Positions 50,332 through 60,293 of a stretch of DNA of 64,000 bases are shown here, piece after piece (the stretch's first letter is position 1; each line of letters starts with the position of its first letter). This DNA is from SHLQ01 sp964451305 (GTDB taxonomy: Bacteria > Actinomycetota > Acidimicrobiia > Acidimicrobiales > SHLQ01), in NCBI GenBank assembly GCA_964451305.1, contig CAYVHV010000015.1, forward strand, positions 9,681-73,680, written 5' to 3'. Made by a program: the position numbers and the translations under genes. The notes under the pieces are model-generated. The model saw nothing but the letters and a program-made list of their open reading frames with translations, made no database searches and was not told the origin of the DNA.

Positions 50332-51689
50332 CCACGATTTCGCTTGCACCGGCGCGCAACGGGAAGGCGGCGCGTTCGGCAGCCGTTTTGGGAGGAGCTC
50401 TCGCTCTTGGTGCGCTTTCACAAGCGGTCTTCGGGTTCGCCATCGCTCGCTGGTTTGGTCCTCAAGCGACGGGATCGTTCTTTATTGGTCTCGCCGTGCT
50501 CACCTTAGTTGGATACCTCGGACGTTTCGGCACCGAGCAGTTGGCCTTGCGCGAAGCCAGCCCGGCGTGGGCGAATTCGGACTACGACGCATTTCGCAAT
50601 ATTGCACACTGGATGAACCGCACCACGCTCCGAGGAACCGTGGTGACCTCGATCCTCACGCTCGTGGTTCTCGGCGTGGTCACCCTCGTCGCTGCACCGG
50701 AGAGTTTGGTCAACTCCGTCGAGGTGTGGCTCGCTGTGGCGTCGATGGCTCCCCTCAACATGATCACGACCGGCTGTGCGCTGCTGCGTGCGGGCGACCG
50801 CCTTGTGGTTTCAGTAACCGCTCGGTACCTCGGGGTGTTCGGGCCGGCGTTGGCGTTGCTCGCAGTCGCTGTAGCCGTCGATGAGATTCCAAGTTCACCG
50901 ATGTTAGCGGTGGCCCTGAGCGCCACCGTCGTCGCACTACTGGTGTGGCGAGAGGTGGCGGCACTGACGCGAGATCGACCTGTCCTTCCAACCGAATACG
51001 TTGCCCCCGAACGTCGTTCCGCCGCGACACAGCTGACGGTCTCAACCGTCCTTAACGCGATGCTGACCTGGGTGGATCGCCTGATCCTCGGGGCTATCGC
51101 GGGGGCCGCTGCCGTTGGAATCTACGGTGTTGCTTGGCAGTTGGTATTGCCGTTCAACCTGATCCACTTGCTGAGCGGAACCATCAGCTCGCCCACGTTC
51201 GCTCGACTGCACGCGGCGCAAAAACTTGAGCTGCTAGAAACCACCACTCGTTCGCTGTCGCTGGCGAATGCGCTCGTCGCGCTCGTTGCGGCCGGGGTGA
51301 TCGTCTTGGCGAGTCCGACCGTTCTTTCGATCATCGGTGAGGAGTACGGCTCCGCCACGTCTCTCGTAGTCATTTTGGTGGTTGGCCAGGTCGTCAATTT
51401 GTCCGCCGGGCAGGTTGGGGTGCTGTACGCCATGGCTGGGCTCGATCGCGTATTGCTGCGAATCACGACCGTCAGTGCAGCCGTTTCGCTCATCGCAACC
51501 ATCGGGCTGACCATCCCGTTTGGTGCGACCGGCACGGCTGCGGGCGTCACGGCGGGCCTCGTTGTGAAGAACCTCTCCCTCGCGTTGGCAGCGTCAAAGC
51601 ACCTCGGTGTTGCGCCAGCATTCTTTATCCCGAGACAACACGTTCGCTCGACACGGCCAGTGGCAGCGATCGTCCAAATGATCTCATGA
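50328..51689 (+). CDS. Wzx-type polysaccharide flippase
   Basis: A 453-residue membrane protein with 12 to 14 hydrophobic helices and the MATE/Wzx-like layout: GALALGALSQAVFGFAIARWFGPQATG at the start, LNAMLTWVDRLILGAIAGAAAVGIYGVAWQL near the middle. It should flip lipid-linked repeat units to the outer leaflet. It begins with GTG in the stop of the second sulfotransferase gene and couples to the DUF4012 gene by ATGA. The tail of about 30 residues is basic. Confidence 0.88.
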   Translation: MTTISLAPARNGKAARSAAVLGGALALGALSQAVFGFAIARWFGPQATGSFFIGLAVLTLVGYLGRFGTEQLALREASPAWANSDYDAFRNIAHWMNRTTLRGTVVTSILTLVVLGVVTLVAAPESLVNSVEVWLAVASMAPLNMITTGCALLRAGDRLVVSVTARYLGVFGPALALLAVAVAVDEIPSSPMLAVALSATVVALLVWREVAALTRDRPVLPTEYVAPERRSAATQLTVSTVLNAMLTWVDRLILGAIAGAAAVGIYGVAWQLVLPFNLIHLLSGTISSPTFARLHAAQKLELLETTTRSLSLANALVALVAAGVIVLASPTVLSIIGEEYGSATSLVVILVVGQVVNLSAGQVGVLYAMAGLDRVLLRITTVSAAVSLIATIGLTIPFGATGTAAGVTAGLVVKNLSLALAASKHLGVAPAFFIPRQHVRSTRPVAAIVQMIS

Positions 51690-53944
51690 GCAACCGCCGC
51701 GACACGTTTGAGGCAGTGGTGATTTCTCGACTGATCACCGCTGTCACCATCACGGCGTCAGCAGTCGTTGCGGTTAACTCTGAGTTGGAGCCGACCGGGC
51801 GACCCGTTCTCGACTTTGTCTGGCTTTCGCTTTTCGGTGCTGCGACCGGAACTCTCGCGTTACGATCACCTCGGTCTCTACTCATCCTTTTCGGGCTCGT
51901 TGCGCTCATTGCGGAGTCGCGGTTGGGTGTCGTGATGGCCGCTTCGATTGCGGCGATCGGATTGTTCGGCGCTGATACGCGTGGATTCACGAGTCGAGTG
52001 TGTGCCGATACCGAACCGCTCCGACTAGCGATCGGCGCACTGGCCGGTCCGCTGATGGTTGGAGCGCTCTTCGACATTGCTGATCTCGCAGGTTCGGGGT
52101 CTTCTGCGGTACTCGCTGGACTCGTCTGGCTCGCGTTTGCAGCGTCGGCGATGCCTCGGTCGTTTCCTCGTGGAGCCGCGGTTCCACTCGTTGCGGTCAC
52201 ACTGGTGGTCGGAGTTGTTGCGGCGCTGGCGGTGCACGGGCTTCTCCGATTTCAGGAAAACGCTGACCTGGCGCGAACTCATGGCGACAACGTCGCCAGC
52301 GCCGTCCGGTCTGGAGACTTTGAGCTGGCAGCGATCGAACTAGATGCGCTCGAATCGTCGACCGCTCGCGCCGTGCACACGCTCAACAGCGTGAGTTTGA
52401 CCCCGGCCCGGGCCCTCCCGATCGTGTCGCAGAACCTCCAAACCGCAGAGCGGGTTGCCTCATCGGCTCAAGATGTCGCGGGCGCTGCGCGCGAGGTTGT
52501 CACCATCGCCCGCTCGGGCGAGGAGCTCTTCAGCAACGGCTCGGTCACCGTCGAGCAGGTTCGTGCAATCGCCGACTCTGGCGATGCGCTGCGTATCGAC
52601 GCCGAGGTCCTTGGCGAGGTACTCGTCGCCGAGCGGAGTCCATGGGTTCTACCGCCGATCGACGACGCTCTCGACGCAGCGCGCGAACAACTGGTTCCCC
52701 TCATCGATCAATCCGAGGGAGCCGCTGCGCTCGCCAGCTTGTCCGATGCGTTGCTGGGCGCGGGTGAGCCGCGCCAATACCTCGTGTTGTTTGCAAACCC
52801 GGCCGAGGCGAGGGAGTTGGGTGGACACACCGGCTCAACTGCTGTTCTCCGGGTCGTTGACGGCGAGTTCTCACTCGTCGAGACCCGACGAAATGGCATT
52901 CTGAATCAGACTCCCACGTCGCTCGCAGTTGTTGAGGCACCGCTACCGATTCGGTATCTGGAGCACCGACCATGGCAGTTCGCCCAGAACTACACCGGCA
53001 CATCGGACCTTCCTACCGTCGCTGCCGCCTTGGACGACATCTTTCCCGCAGTTGCATCTCATGAGATCGATGGGGTGCTCTACGTCGATCCGATCGCACT
53101 CGAGGCGTTGATCGGTCTCTCTGGACCGGTGAGCCTCAACTCGGTCGAGCGAACCTTCGAACGTGGAGATCTGGCGAACTTCTTGTTGCGGGGTCAGTAT
53201 GCGGAATTCGACCCTACGGGCGAACGCGAAGTCGTCTTTGCCGAGCTCGGGGCAGCTGCCTTTGACGCATTGACCGGTGGAGAGATCGATGCATCTGGCG
53301 AAGATCTTGAGCGGATTGCGAGGGTGATTCGTCAAGGTCGACTGGCATTTGCTCCCATCGATCCTGATGAACGTGCGGCCATGGACGCCCTTGGTGTGAG
53401 TGGTGCGATCACCGAACTGCGAGACGACGCTGACTATCTCGCGGTTTCTCATGTCAACGCCGGGCCGAACAAACTCGATGCCTACCTTCATCGGGACATC
53501 CGATACGACGTCGAAACAACAGGTGAGTCGTTGTCGGCAACAGCGACGATCTCGCTCGACAACCGAGCTCCGGCGGGCCTGCCCGAGTTCGTCGACGGGA
53601 ATGGCAACGGCCTGCCGCCCGGAACCAATCGGATGACGCTCGTTGTCCATACTCCTCATGAGCTCGTCTCCTGGGGAGGGGCCGATGACGAGCCGGAGCT
53701 CACACGGAGTTTCCGGGAGTATGGCCGTTGGCGCCATGAGCGCATCGTCGTGGTTCCTCGCGGCGAAAACCGAACAATCACCATCGAGTTGATAGGGACG
53801 GCTCACACCGGTGATTATCAGCTGGATCTCGACGCCCAGCCGCTCATCCACGCGGACGACGTCGATGTGAGCGTTGAGACCGGCGAGAGCACGAGCACGG
53901 CAACGCTCCGTCTTCATCACGACACGACGGTGAGGCCGTCGTAG
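51686..53944 (+). CDS. DUF4012 membrane protein
   Basis: A 752-residue protein with five or six N-terminal membrane helices (about 10-185) and a large extracytoplasmic domain of the DUF4012 family, shown by PRQYLVLFANPAEARELGGHTGS and a later LYVDPIALEALIGLSGPV. DUF4012 genes frequently sit in actinobacterial exopolysaccharide operons; the domain resembles the LytR-Cps2A-Psr neighbourhood but no activity is proven. It is the last of seven coupled genes, so it probably helps move, anchor or shape the polymer. A 120-base gap separates it from the paa operon. Confidence 0.9.
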   Translation: MSNRRDTFEAVVISRLITAVTITASAVVAVNSELEPTGRPVLDFVWLSLFGAATGTLALRSPRSLLILFGLVALIAESRLGVVMAASIAAIGLFGADTRGFTSRVCADTEPLRLAIGALAGPLMVGALFDIADLAGSGSSAVLAGLVWLAFAASAMPRSFPRGAAVPLVAVTLVVGVVAALAVHGLLRFQENADLARTHGDNVASAVRSGDFELAAIELDALESSTARAVHTLNSVSLTPARALPIVSQNLQTAERVASSAQDVAGAAREVVTIARSGEELFSNGSVTVEQVRAIADSGDALRIDAEVLGEVLVAERSPWVLPPIDDALDAAREQLVPLIDQSEGAAALASLSDALLGAGEPRQYLVLFANPAEARELGGHTGSTAVLRVVDGEFSLVETRRNGILNQTPTSLAVVEAPLPIRYLEHRPWQFAQNYTGTSDLPTVAAALDDIFPAVASHEIDGVLYVDPIALEALIGLSGPVSLNSVERTFERGDLANFLLRGQYAEFDPTGEREVVFAELGAAAFDALTGGEIDASGEDLERIARVIRQGRLAFAPIDPDERAAMDALGVSGAITELRDDADYLAVSHVNAGPNKLDAYLHRDIRYDVETTGESLSATATISLDNRAPAGLPEFVDGNGNGLPPGTNRMTLVVHTPHELVSWGGADDEPELTRSFREYGRWRHERIVVVPRGENRTITIELIGTAHTGDYQLDLDAQPLIHADDVDVSVETGESTSTATLRLHHDTTVRPS

Positions 53945-54013
53945 CTACCGAGCCTGCTGAGGGCATCGGTTGCGGGAACTATCGAAGGATGAACGTGATA
54001 CACAAAAGTGTTC

Positions 54014-54039
54014 TACACTACAAACGGTGTATAACGTTT
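54014..54039. promoter_or_regulatory. Overlapping inverted repeats upstream of the paa operon
   Basis: TACAC (54014-54018) and GTGTA (54027-54031) form one inverted repeat with an 8-base spacer, and AAACG (54022-54026) with CGTTT (54035-54039) another with the same spacer. They interleave 26-51 bases before the GTG of the first gene. PaaX or a TetR-type PaaR could bind such sites; a PaaX gene is in the operon. The identity of the bound protein is inferred. Confidence 0.55.
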
Positions 54040-54064
54040 CGAACATGTGTGAGGATCGATCCAC

Positions 54065-54928
54065 GTGACCGCCCCGGCGATAGTCGTGGTGGGCGGCGGC
54101 ACGATGGGGGGCGGAATCGCCGTGAGTTTTGCGCTCGCTGGCAAAGCGGTTCGAATCGTCGAGGGTTCCCCCGAACTCGCTGAAACATGCAATGTTCGAG
54201 TGCGAGCTTCGCTCACCAGGGCCGCGGGCAAACGTGGTCGCGAGGACGAGGTTGAACGCATCGAGGCGCTGATCGACGTCGACACCGAACACCCCGACCC
54301 GTCCACGGTCGAGTTGGTGATCGAAGCACTACCCGAACGCTTGGAGCTCAAAAGGTCGGTGCTAGCAAAAATCGATGCGTACTACGCTTCGACCGCTGGT
54401 GAAGTCAGCGACGAGCTGATCATCGCATCAAATACCAGTTCGCTACCGATCACCGAGATCGCAACGGCGCTCGGATCTCCGGAGCGATTCTGCGGGATGC
54501 ACTTCTTTAACCCGGTTCCTGCGTCGAGCCTCGTCGAAGTCGTCGTTGGCGCAAAGACGGCGAGCGCCACGACGACGAAGGCAGTGAGCTACGGAGCGCT
54601 ACTCGGTCTCACCCCAATCGTGGTGCAGGACAACCCAGGGTTTGCGTCTAGTCGACTCGGCGTTGCGCTCGGTCTCGAAGCGATACGCATGGTCGAATCC
54701 GGTGTCGCAAGCGTGGAAGATGTCGATGCGGCGATGACGCTCGGATACAAACATCCGATCGGGCCCCTCATGCTCACCGACCTGGTCGGCGTCGATGTGC
54801 GTCTCGCGATCGCCGAGCACCTCGCGACCGAGCTTGGGCCTCGTTTCGATCCACCGCAGTTGATGCGAGACATGGCAGCCGGTGGGAAGCTTGGAAAGAA
54901 GACAGGGGAGGGTTTCTATGTCTGGTGA
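54065..54928 (+). CDS. paaH: 3-hydroxyacyl-CoA dehydrogenase (PaaH-like)
   Basis: A 287-residue NAD-dependent dehydrogenase. The N-terminus has the dinucleotide fold VVVGGGTMGGGIAVSFALAGK, catalytic His lies in GMHFFNPVP (about 141) and the substrate loop in VVQDNPGF. The C-terminal half has the usual dimer domain. In phenylacetate breakdown PaaH oxidises 3-hydroxyadipyl-CoA. It is the first gene of the operon, begins with GTG, and overlaps paaZ by 11 bases. As a single-domain short form it could also serve butyrate metabolism, but context supports paa. Confidence 0.88.
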   Translation: MTAPAIVVVGGGTMGGGIAVSFALAGKAVRIVEGSPELAETCNVRVRASLTRAAGKRGREDEVERIEALIDVDTEHPDPSTVELVIEALPERLELKRSVLAKIDAYYASTAGEVSDELIIASNTSSLPITEIATALGSPERFCGMHFFNPVPASSLVEVVVGAKTASATTTKAVSYGALLGLTPIVVQDNPGFASSRLGVALGLEAIRMVESGVASVEDVDAAMTLGYKHPIGPLMLTDLVGVDVRLAIAEHLATELGPRFDPPQLMRDMAAGGKLGKKTGEGFYVW

Positions 54929-56969
54929 GATCGTGCCGAGCTACATCGCCGGTGAATGGAGGGTCGGAGTGGGGGCAGGTCGGCCCTACGTCGATGCAAC
55001 GACCGGCGAGGCCATCGGCGGTGTCTCGACCGATGGACTCGACCGTGGTGAGGCCGTCGAGTACGCGCGGACGGTCGGAAATCCGGCTGTTGCGGCCCTC
55101 ACATTCCACGAACGTGCCACCATCCTTCGCAACATCGGAAAGATGCTTCTCGAGACCGACGTCAAAGCGCCCCTCTATGAGCGTTCCTCGAAGACCGGCG
55201 CAACATCGAAGGACTCATGGATCGACATCGACGGTGGGGCCGGCGTGCTCTTGGCGTATGCGAGTAAAGCCCGGAAGGAATTGCCGAATAGTCATGTGAT
55301 TGTGGATGGCGCTTTTGAACCGCTGTCGCGGGATGGCTCGTTCGGGGCAGTACACATCCGCACCCCAAGGCGAGGTGTTGCTGTACAGATCAACGCGTAC
55401 AACTTCCCCGTCTGGGGCATGCTCGAGAAGTTCGCGCCGACATTCCTCGCTGGGCTTCCATCCATTGTGAAGCCCGCACCCCAGACAGCATTTCTCACCG
55501 AGGCCGCGGTCCGGGTAATCCTCGACAGCGAGCTGCTTCCAACAGGAGCACTACAGCTGATCAGCGGCGACCCAGGTGACCTGCTCGATCATCTCGATGG
55601 TCAGGATTCGGTGGCATTTACCGGCTCGGCCACCACCGGTGCCATCGTCAAATCTCACCCGGGCCTCATCGCGAAGTCGGTTCACGTAACGACCGAAGCC
55701 GACTCGGTGAACTCCGCGGTGCTCGCTCCGAGCGCCGCTCCCGGCAGCCCAGAGTTCGATTTGTTTATCTCCGAGGTGGTTGGCGAGATGACGACCAAAG
55801 CGGGTCAGAAGTGCACCGCGATCCGACGTGCATTCGTTCCCGATATGTACCTCGATGCAGCATCGAGCGAACTTGCCGTGGCCCTCGCCGACGTGACTGT
55901 GGGCGACCCGGCGAACGAGTCCGTCACCATGGGTTCGCTCGTCGACCACGACCAACGGGACCGCGTCATCGAAGCGATCGACCAGCTCAAGGCAGCGAGC
56001 GAGGTGGTCACCGACTCGGCGAACTTCATCGATGCCGATGAAGAGAGTGGGGCCTTCGTTGCGCCGACTCTGCTGCGGGCGACCGACCGTTTCGCCGATG
56101 TGATTCACGATGTCGAAGCGTTCGGACCGGTCGCAACACTCGTGCCGTACTCCTCGATCGACGAAGCGGTAGCCCTTGTGGCCCGAGGTGGAGGCAGCTT
56201 GGTCGCATCGATCTATGGAGCTGACACCACAGAGACAGCGTCCCTCGCTCGAGGCATTGCATCGCACCACGGCCGAGTCCTCGTCGTCGACGAAGCAATG
56301 GCAGCAGCGAGCACCGGACACGGATCCCCGCTGCCTCACCTCACCCACGGTGGCCCCGGTCGAGCGGGCGGTGGCGAAGAACTTGGCGGTATGCGAGCGG
56401 TCTACAGCCACATGCAACGAACGGCGATCCAAGGTTCACCACAGTCGTTGACCACTATTGCAGGCGAGTACATCCCGGGTGCCCCAACCACCGATAAGGG
56501 CCACCCCTTCCGACTCAACTTTGACGAACTTTCGGTGGGGGACTCGCTCACAACCGAGTCGCGCATCGTCACCGAAGAGGACATCGCCCACTTCGCAGAC
56601 TTCACCGGCGACACGTTCTATGCCCACATGGATGAAGACGCTGCGGCCCGTAGTCCGATCTTTGGCGGCATCGTCGCACACGGGTATCTGGTGCTGTCGT
56701 TTGCCGCCGGTCTGTTCGTCGACCCACCCGAGGGTCCTGTGCTGGCCAACTACGGCATCGACCGCCTGCGTTTCGCCACGCCGACACGACCCGGTGACGA
56801 GATCCATGTCGTGCTCACCTGCAAACGAAAGACACAGCTCGATACTCGCGGGTATGGCGAGGTCGCGTGGGACACCAAAGTCATCAATCAAAACGGCGAG
56901 GTGGCAGCGGCCTATGACGTGCTGACCATGGTCGCCAACGCCCCCGGCATAAACGGAGCGCCAACATGA
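54918..56969 (+). CDS. paaZ: Bifunctional ring-opening enzyme PaaZ (ALDH-MaoC)
   Basis: A 683-residue fusion, the usual PaaZ length. The N-terminal aldehyde dehydrogenase (about 1-515) has catalytic Cys299 (KAGQKCTAIRR) and the C-terminal MaoC hydratase (about 530-680) has the hotdog motif with Asp and His in FTGDTFYAHMD (about 561-571). It opens the oxepin ring and oxidises the resulting aldehyde to the CoA thioester. The start at 54918 has GGGGAGGG upstream and overlaps paaH by 11 bases. It couples to paaA by ATGA. Confidence 0.94.
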   Translation: MSGEIVPSYIAGEWRVGVGAGRPYVDATTGEAIGGVSTDGLDRGEAVEYARTVGNPAVAALTFHERATILRNIGKMLLETDVKAPLYERSSKTGATSKDSWIDIDGGAGVLLAYASKARKELPNSHVIVDGAFEPLSRDGSFGAVHIRTPRRGVAVQINAYNFPVWGMLEKFAPTFLAGLPSIVKPAPQTAFLTEAAVRVILDSELLPTGALQLISGDPGDLLDHLDGQDSVAFTGSATTGAIVKSHPGLIAKSVHVTTEADSVNSAVLAPSAAPGSPEFDLFISEVVGEMTTKAGQKCTAIRRAFVPDMYLDAASSELAVALADVTVGDPANESVTMGSLVDHDQRDRVIEAIDQLKAASEVVTDSANFIDADEESGAFVAPTLLRATDRFADVIHDVEAFGPVATLVPYSSIDEAVALVARGGGSLVASIYGADTTETASLARGIASHHGRVLVVDEAMAAASTGHGSPLPHLTHGGPGRAGGGEELGGMRAVYSHMQRTAIQGSPQSLTTIAGEYIPGAPTTDKGHPFRLNFDELSVGDSLTTESRIVTEEDIAHFADFTGDTFYAHMDEDAAARSPIFGGIVAHGYLVLSFAAGLFVDPPEGPVLANYGIDRLRFATPTRPGDEIHVVLTCKRKTQLDTRGYGEVAWDTKVINQNGEVAAAYDVLTMVANAPGINGAPT

Positions 56970-57880
56970 GTCGAACCTGGAAAGACCTCACCGATTTTGA
57001 AGCGTTTCTCGATGACGGCGGCATTGTCGAAGTCGACGATGACATGCCCGACGAGTACCGCCAGGCCGTATTCACCTTCATCGAGATGCATGCAAACTCT
57101 GAGTACATGGGTGGGTTGACCGAGCGCGATTGGATTCCAAAGACGCCGGGGCTGCGCCACAAGATGAGTGTTCTCGCCAAAACCCAAGACGAGATTGGCC
57201 ACGGCCACTTGCTCTACATGGTCGCCGCCGACATGGGGATCAAGACCCGCAACGAGATGCTCGAAGACCTCATGGCTGGGCGTAGCCGGTTCCACAACGT
57301 GTTCCATTACAAGGCGGAGACGTGGGGAGACCAGGTCGCGATCGCGTTCCTCGTCGATGCTGCCGCGCTCGCCAGTCAGCAGGCGGTCTTCAAGAACTGT
57401 AGTTATGGTCCGTACCGTCGGATCCTCAAGCGGATCATCAGCGAAGAAGGTTTCCACATGCGGCTCGGCGAGGACCGCATGCGGCGAATAGCGGAGGGCA
57501 CCGAGATCCAAAAAGAGATCTTCCAAGGAGCGCTCGATCGCTGGTTTTGGCCTGCTCTGCAACTCTTCGGTCCGGATTCGAAGCCGAACGACAAGCTGCT
57601 CCGCTGGCACATCAAGAGTGAACGAAACGAAGTACTGCGAGATAAATGGGTGCAGAAGTTCGTGCCGATGATGCACAGCTACGGCTTTACCGTTCCAGCT
57701 CCTGATATCTGCTTCGATGAAGAAACCAAGAAATGGGATGTTGGCCCCATCGATTGGGAGCCACTCAAGAAAACGCTCGCACAAGGTGGCCCCGACTCAG
57801 CTCGACGCATCGGCGAAGCGCGAGACAACTGGGAACGGACCGCTTGGGTCAGGGACGCTCTCGATGGGGCGTCAACATGA
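56966..57880 (+). CDS. paaA: Phenylacetyl-CoA epoxidase subunit A
   Basis: A 304-residue catalytic subunit of the multicomponent phenylacetyl-CoA epoxidase. Di-iron ligand segments are visible as E-x2-H in DEIGH (75-79) and EEGFH (160-164), plus an upstream Glu near SEYMGG (46). PaaA with PaaC forms the core, with PaaB bridging. It is encoded directly after paaZ with an ATGA overlap. paaD comes next instead of paaB, an uncommon order. Confidence 0.96.
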   Translation: MSRTWKDLTDFEAFLDDGGIVEVDDDMPDEYRQAVFTFIEMHANSEYMGGLTERDWIPKTPGLRHKMSVLAKTQDEIGHGHLLYMVAADMGIKTRNEMLEDLMAGRSRFHNVFHYKAETWGDQVAIAFLVDAAALASQQAVFKNCSYGPYRRILKRIISEEGFHMRLGEDRMRRIAEGTEIQKEIFQGALDRWFWPALQLFGPDSKPNDKLLRWHIKSERNEVLRDKWVQKFVPMMHSYGFTVPAPDICFDEETKKWDVGPIDWEPLKKTLAQGGPDSARRIGEARDNWERTAWVRDALDGAST

Positions 57881-58338
57881 TCGAGGTCGACGTGCAGGCG
57901 GAGGTCTACAAGGCAGTTCAGAGCGTGTGTGACCCGGAGTATCCCGGTGTATCGATCGTTGATCTCGGGCTGCTCGAACATATCCACGTCGACAACGGCA
58001 ACGTCGACGTCGGCCTTATCCCAACCTTCTCTGGCTGCCCCGCACTCGCCATGATCGCCGGCGATGTCAAAGGTGCGGTGCATGGTGTCGAAGGCGTTGC
58101 CGACGTGTTGGTTACGTGGCTGACCTCCCCTGCATGGACTCCCGAGCGACTCAGTAAACGAGGCAGGTCGGCGCTTGCGAACGACTTCACCGTCGCGGTG
58201 CAGATCGGTTCGTCGACGCCGAGTTGCCCACTATGTGGAGGGCCGACGGTCGAACAGTCGATGTTTGGTCCGAGTAGATGCCGCTCGGTGCACCGATGCG
58301 AGTCGTGCAGCGAGACGGTCGAAGTGATGCGGGGGTAA
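57877..58338 (+). CDS. paaD: Phenylacetate epoxidase maturation factor PaaD
   Basis: A 153-residue protein. The first 95 residues are a MIP18/DUF59-like domain (VCDPEYPGVSIVDLGLLEHI, about 15-34), and the C-terminus has a zinc-finger-like set of cysteines (CPLCGG and CRSVHRCESC, about 114-146). PaaD is needed to mature the epoxidase, probably through Fe-S supply. Here it lies between paaA and paaB, while most clusters have it after paaC. It starts in the paaA stop (ATGA) and ends 2 bases before paaB. Confidence 0.93.
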   Translation: MIEVDVQAEVYKAVQSVCDPEYPGVSIVDLGLLEHIHVDNGNVDVGLIPTFSGCPALAMIAGDVKGAVHGVEGVADVLVTWLTSPAWTPERLSKRGRSALANDFTVAVQIGSSTPSCPLCGGPTVEQSMFGPSRCRSVHRCESCSETVEVMRG

Positions 58339-58340
58339 CC

Positions 58341-58619
58341 ATGGCAACGTACGAAGTGTTCTTAAAAAAGGAAGGCCGCGACGAGTACCGCCATGCTGGC
58401 GCGCTCGATGCGGCTAACGATGAGTTAGCGATGGTGATGGCTCGAGAGTCGTACATCCGACGTGCCGAAGGCAGCCGGGTATGGGTCGTGAACCGCGAGC
58501 ATGTGCTCATCGGTAGTGATGACTTCATCGCGCCGAACGCCGACAAGCCGCATCGTCACCACGACGGCGCTGAGGTGGCGGCGCGTCGCAAACGCGTTCG
58601 AGAGGAGGGGCCATCATGA
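58341..58619 (+). CDS. paaB: Phenylacetyl-CoA epoxidase subunit B
   Basis: A 92-residue subunit that holds the epoxidase complex together. Recognised by the compact PaaB pattern ATYEVFLKKEGRDEYRHAGAL (2-22), AMVMARESYIRRAEG and VVNREHVLIGSDD. The start at 58341 follows paaD by 2 bases, and the stop overlaps paaC (ATGA, 58616-58619). The tail is basic and His/Arg-rich. Size and sequence are typical. Confidence 0.95.
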   Translation: MATYEVFLKKEGRDEYRHAGALDAANDELAMVMARESYIRRAEGSRVWVVNREHVLIGSDDFIAPNADKPHRHHDGAEVAARRKRVREEGPS

Positions 58620-59368
58620 GTGGCACGAATGAGACGTTGCGAGAGTTTCTCCTCGCCTTTGCCGATGACGAGCACCTCATGGGCCAACAGCACACGGAGT
58701 GGATCGGCGTTACCCCGTTTCTCGAAGAGGACCTTGCGTTCTCGAGCATTGGCCAGGACGAACTGGGTCATGCCGTCATGCTCTATGAGCTGGTGTGCGA
58801 CATCGATGGCGTTGAGCCGACCGATGCGGTGATCGACGGGTTGGCCTACGGGCGCGGCGCTGACGAGTATCGATCGTCGGCCTTCACCGAGTGGGGAACC
58901 ACCGATTGGGCTGAAGCGCTGGTGCGTCATTGGGTGTACGACATCGTCGAGGATTTCCGGTGGCAACTGGTATCGACATCGAGTTACGCGCCCTTGGCGA
59001 GTGTCGCAGTGCGAGCTCAACGCGAAGAGCGCTTCCACCGGCGCCACGCCCAGGCACTTATGGACTCGCTCATCGACACGTCTGCCCGAACCGAGTTGGA
59101 GGTTGCCCGAGACGTCGTACTCTCGAAACTCCCATCGTTGCTCGCGCCGATCGAGAACGAAGATTCCTTGATGGCCGCCGGAATTTTCTCTCAGCCGCTC
59201 GCCTCGACCTCGGCGGCGGTCATGGAACAGATCGCGGCAGTGTTCGGCCAAGACAGCACGCTGGACGACACACCGAACAATGGGCGGACGAGTCGTTCCG
59301 AACACTTCGGTCCGCTCATGGCGAGGATGCGCGAGGTCATTGAACTCGACCTTGACGCGGTGTGGTAA
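58616..59368 (+). CDS. paaC: Phenylacetyl-CoA epoxidase subunit C
   Basis: A 250-residue subunit related to PaaA but catalytically inactive; it partners PaaA structurally. Landmarks are LLAFADDEHLMGQQHTEW (about 12-29) and LAFSSIGQDELGHAVMLYEL (about 41-60), with REERFHRRHAQAL later. It starts in the paaB stop. Its stop codon is overlapped by 7 bases by the GTG start of paaX, so regulator and enzyme are co-translated. Confidence 0.95.
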   Translation: MSGTNETLREFLLAFADDEHLMGQQHTEWIGVTPFLEEDLAFSSIGQDELGHAVMLYELVCDIDGVEPTDAVIDGLAYGRGADEYRSSAFTEWGTTDWAEALVRHWVYDIVEDFRWQLVSTSSYAPLASVAVRAQREERFHRRHAQALMDSLIDTSARTELEVARDVVLSKLPSLLAPIENEDSLMAAGIFSQPLASTSAAVMEQIAAVFGQDSTLDDTPNNGRTSRSEHFGPLMARMREVIELDLDAVW

Positions 59369-60293
59369 GTCGATACGTGCTAGACCTCTGCCAACGGATC
59401 GAACGGTGGGCTGACGCCTCCGACATCTCTGCCCGCTCAACGCTCGTGACGATCATCGGCGACACGCTCGTCCCGATCGGTTCTTCGCTTTGGATGAGTC
59501 AAATGCTGCAGCTGAGCTCGGTGTTCGGATTTAGCGATCGCCTCGTTCGTACGTCGATGAACCGGTTGGTCTCAGAAGATTGGCTGTACACCGAACGTAT
59601 TGGTCGCCAAAGCCGGTATCACCTGACCGAGCTTGCGTTTGCCGAGTCGGCGCAAGCAGCCGAACGCATTTACGGTCTCGGTGCAGCGGATTGGTCGGGG
59701 GAGTGGGCGCTGCTGTTTCTCCCACAGAGTTTGGGAGCGGCGGAGAGATCTCGCATCGTCGAACACCTGCGCTGGAACGGTTTCGTACCGGTATCTTCCG
59801 ATGTGCTAGCCGCACCGGGCACCAAGCCCGAATCCGCCCGTGAACTCGTGTTACTCGTGGACCCAGAGCTGCGCCCAGTGATCGCGACCGCAACCTTTAC
59901 CGAACTTGCCACCCTCGTCGAAGAGGGCTTCTTTCTCGGCGAGTCAGATGGTGATCAACTCGCCGCGGCCTACTCACAGTTTGTCGAACGATATGAACCG
60001 CTCGTCAAGGAAGCGAAGGACGCAACGGCGGTCGAGGCCTTCGGTATTCGAACGATGGTCGTTCACGATCTGCGTCGAATTCGGCTTCGATGGCCGGATC
60101 TGCCCGTGCAAGCACGGCCGGTCGGCTGGCCAGGAGACGAGGCGACAGCGGTCGCCGCTGCATTGTATGCGGAGGTGGCCTCGCGCTCTGCTATCTATCT
60201 GAGTGAGATCTTTGATCTGTCCTACCCGCGAGCCTTTCCGGCTCGCTTTCCCATCACACGACCTGCTCGCCCAGCGAGCGATGAGAAGGAACG

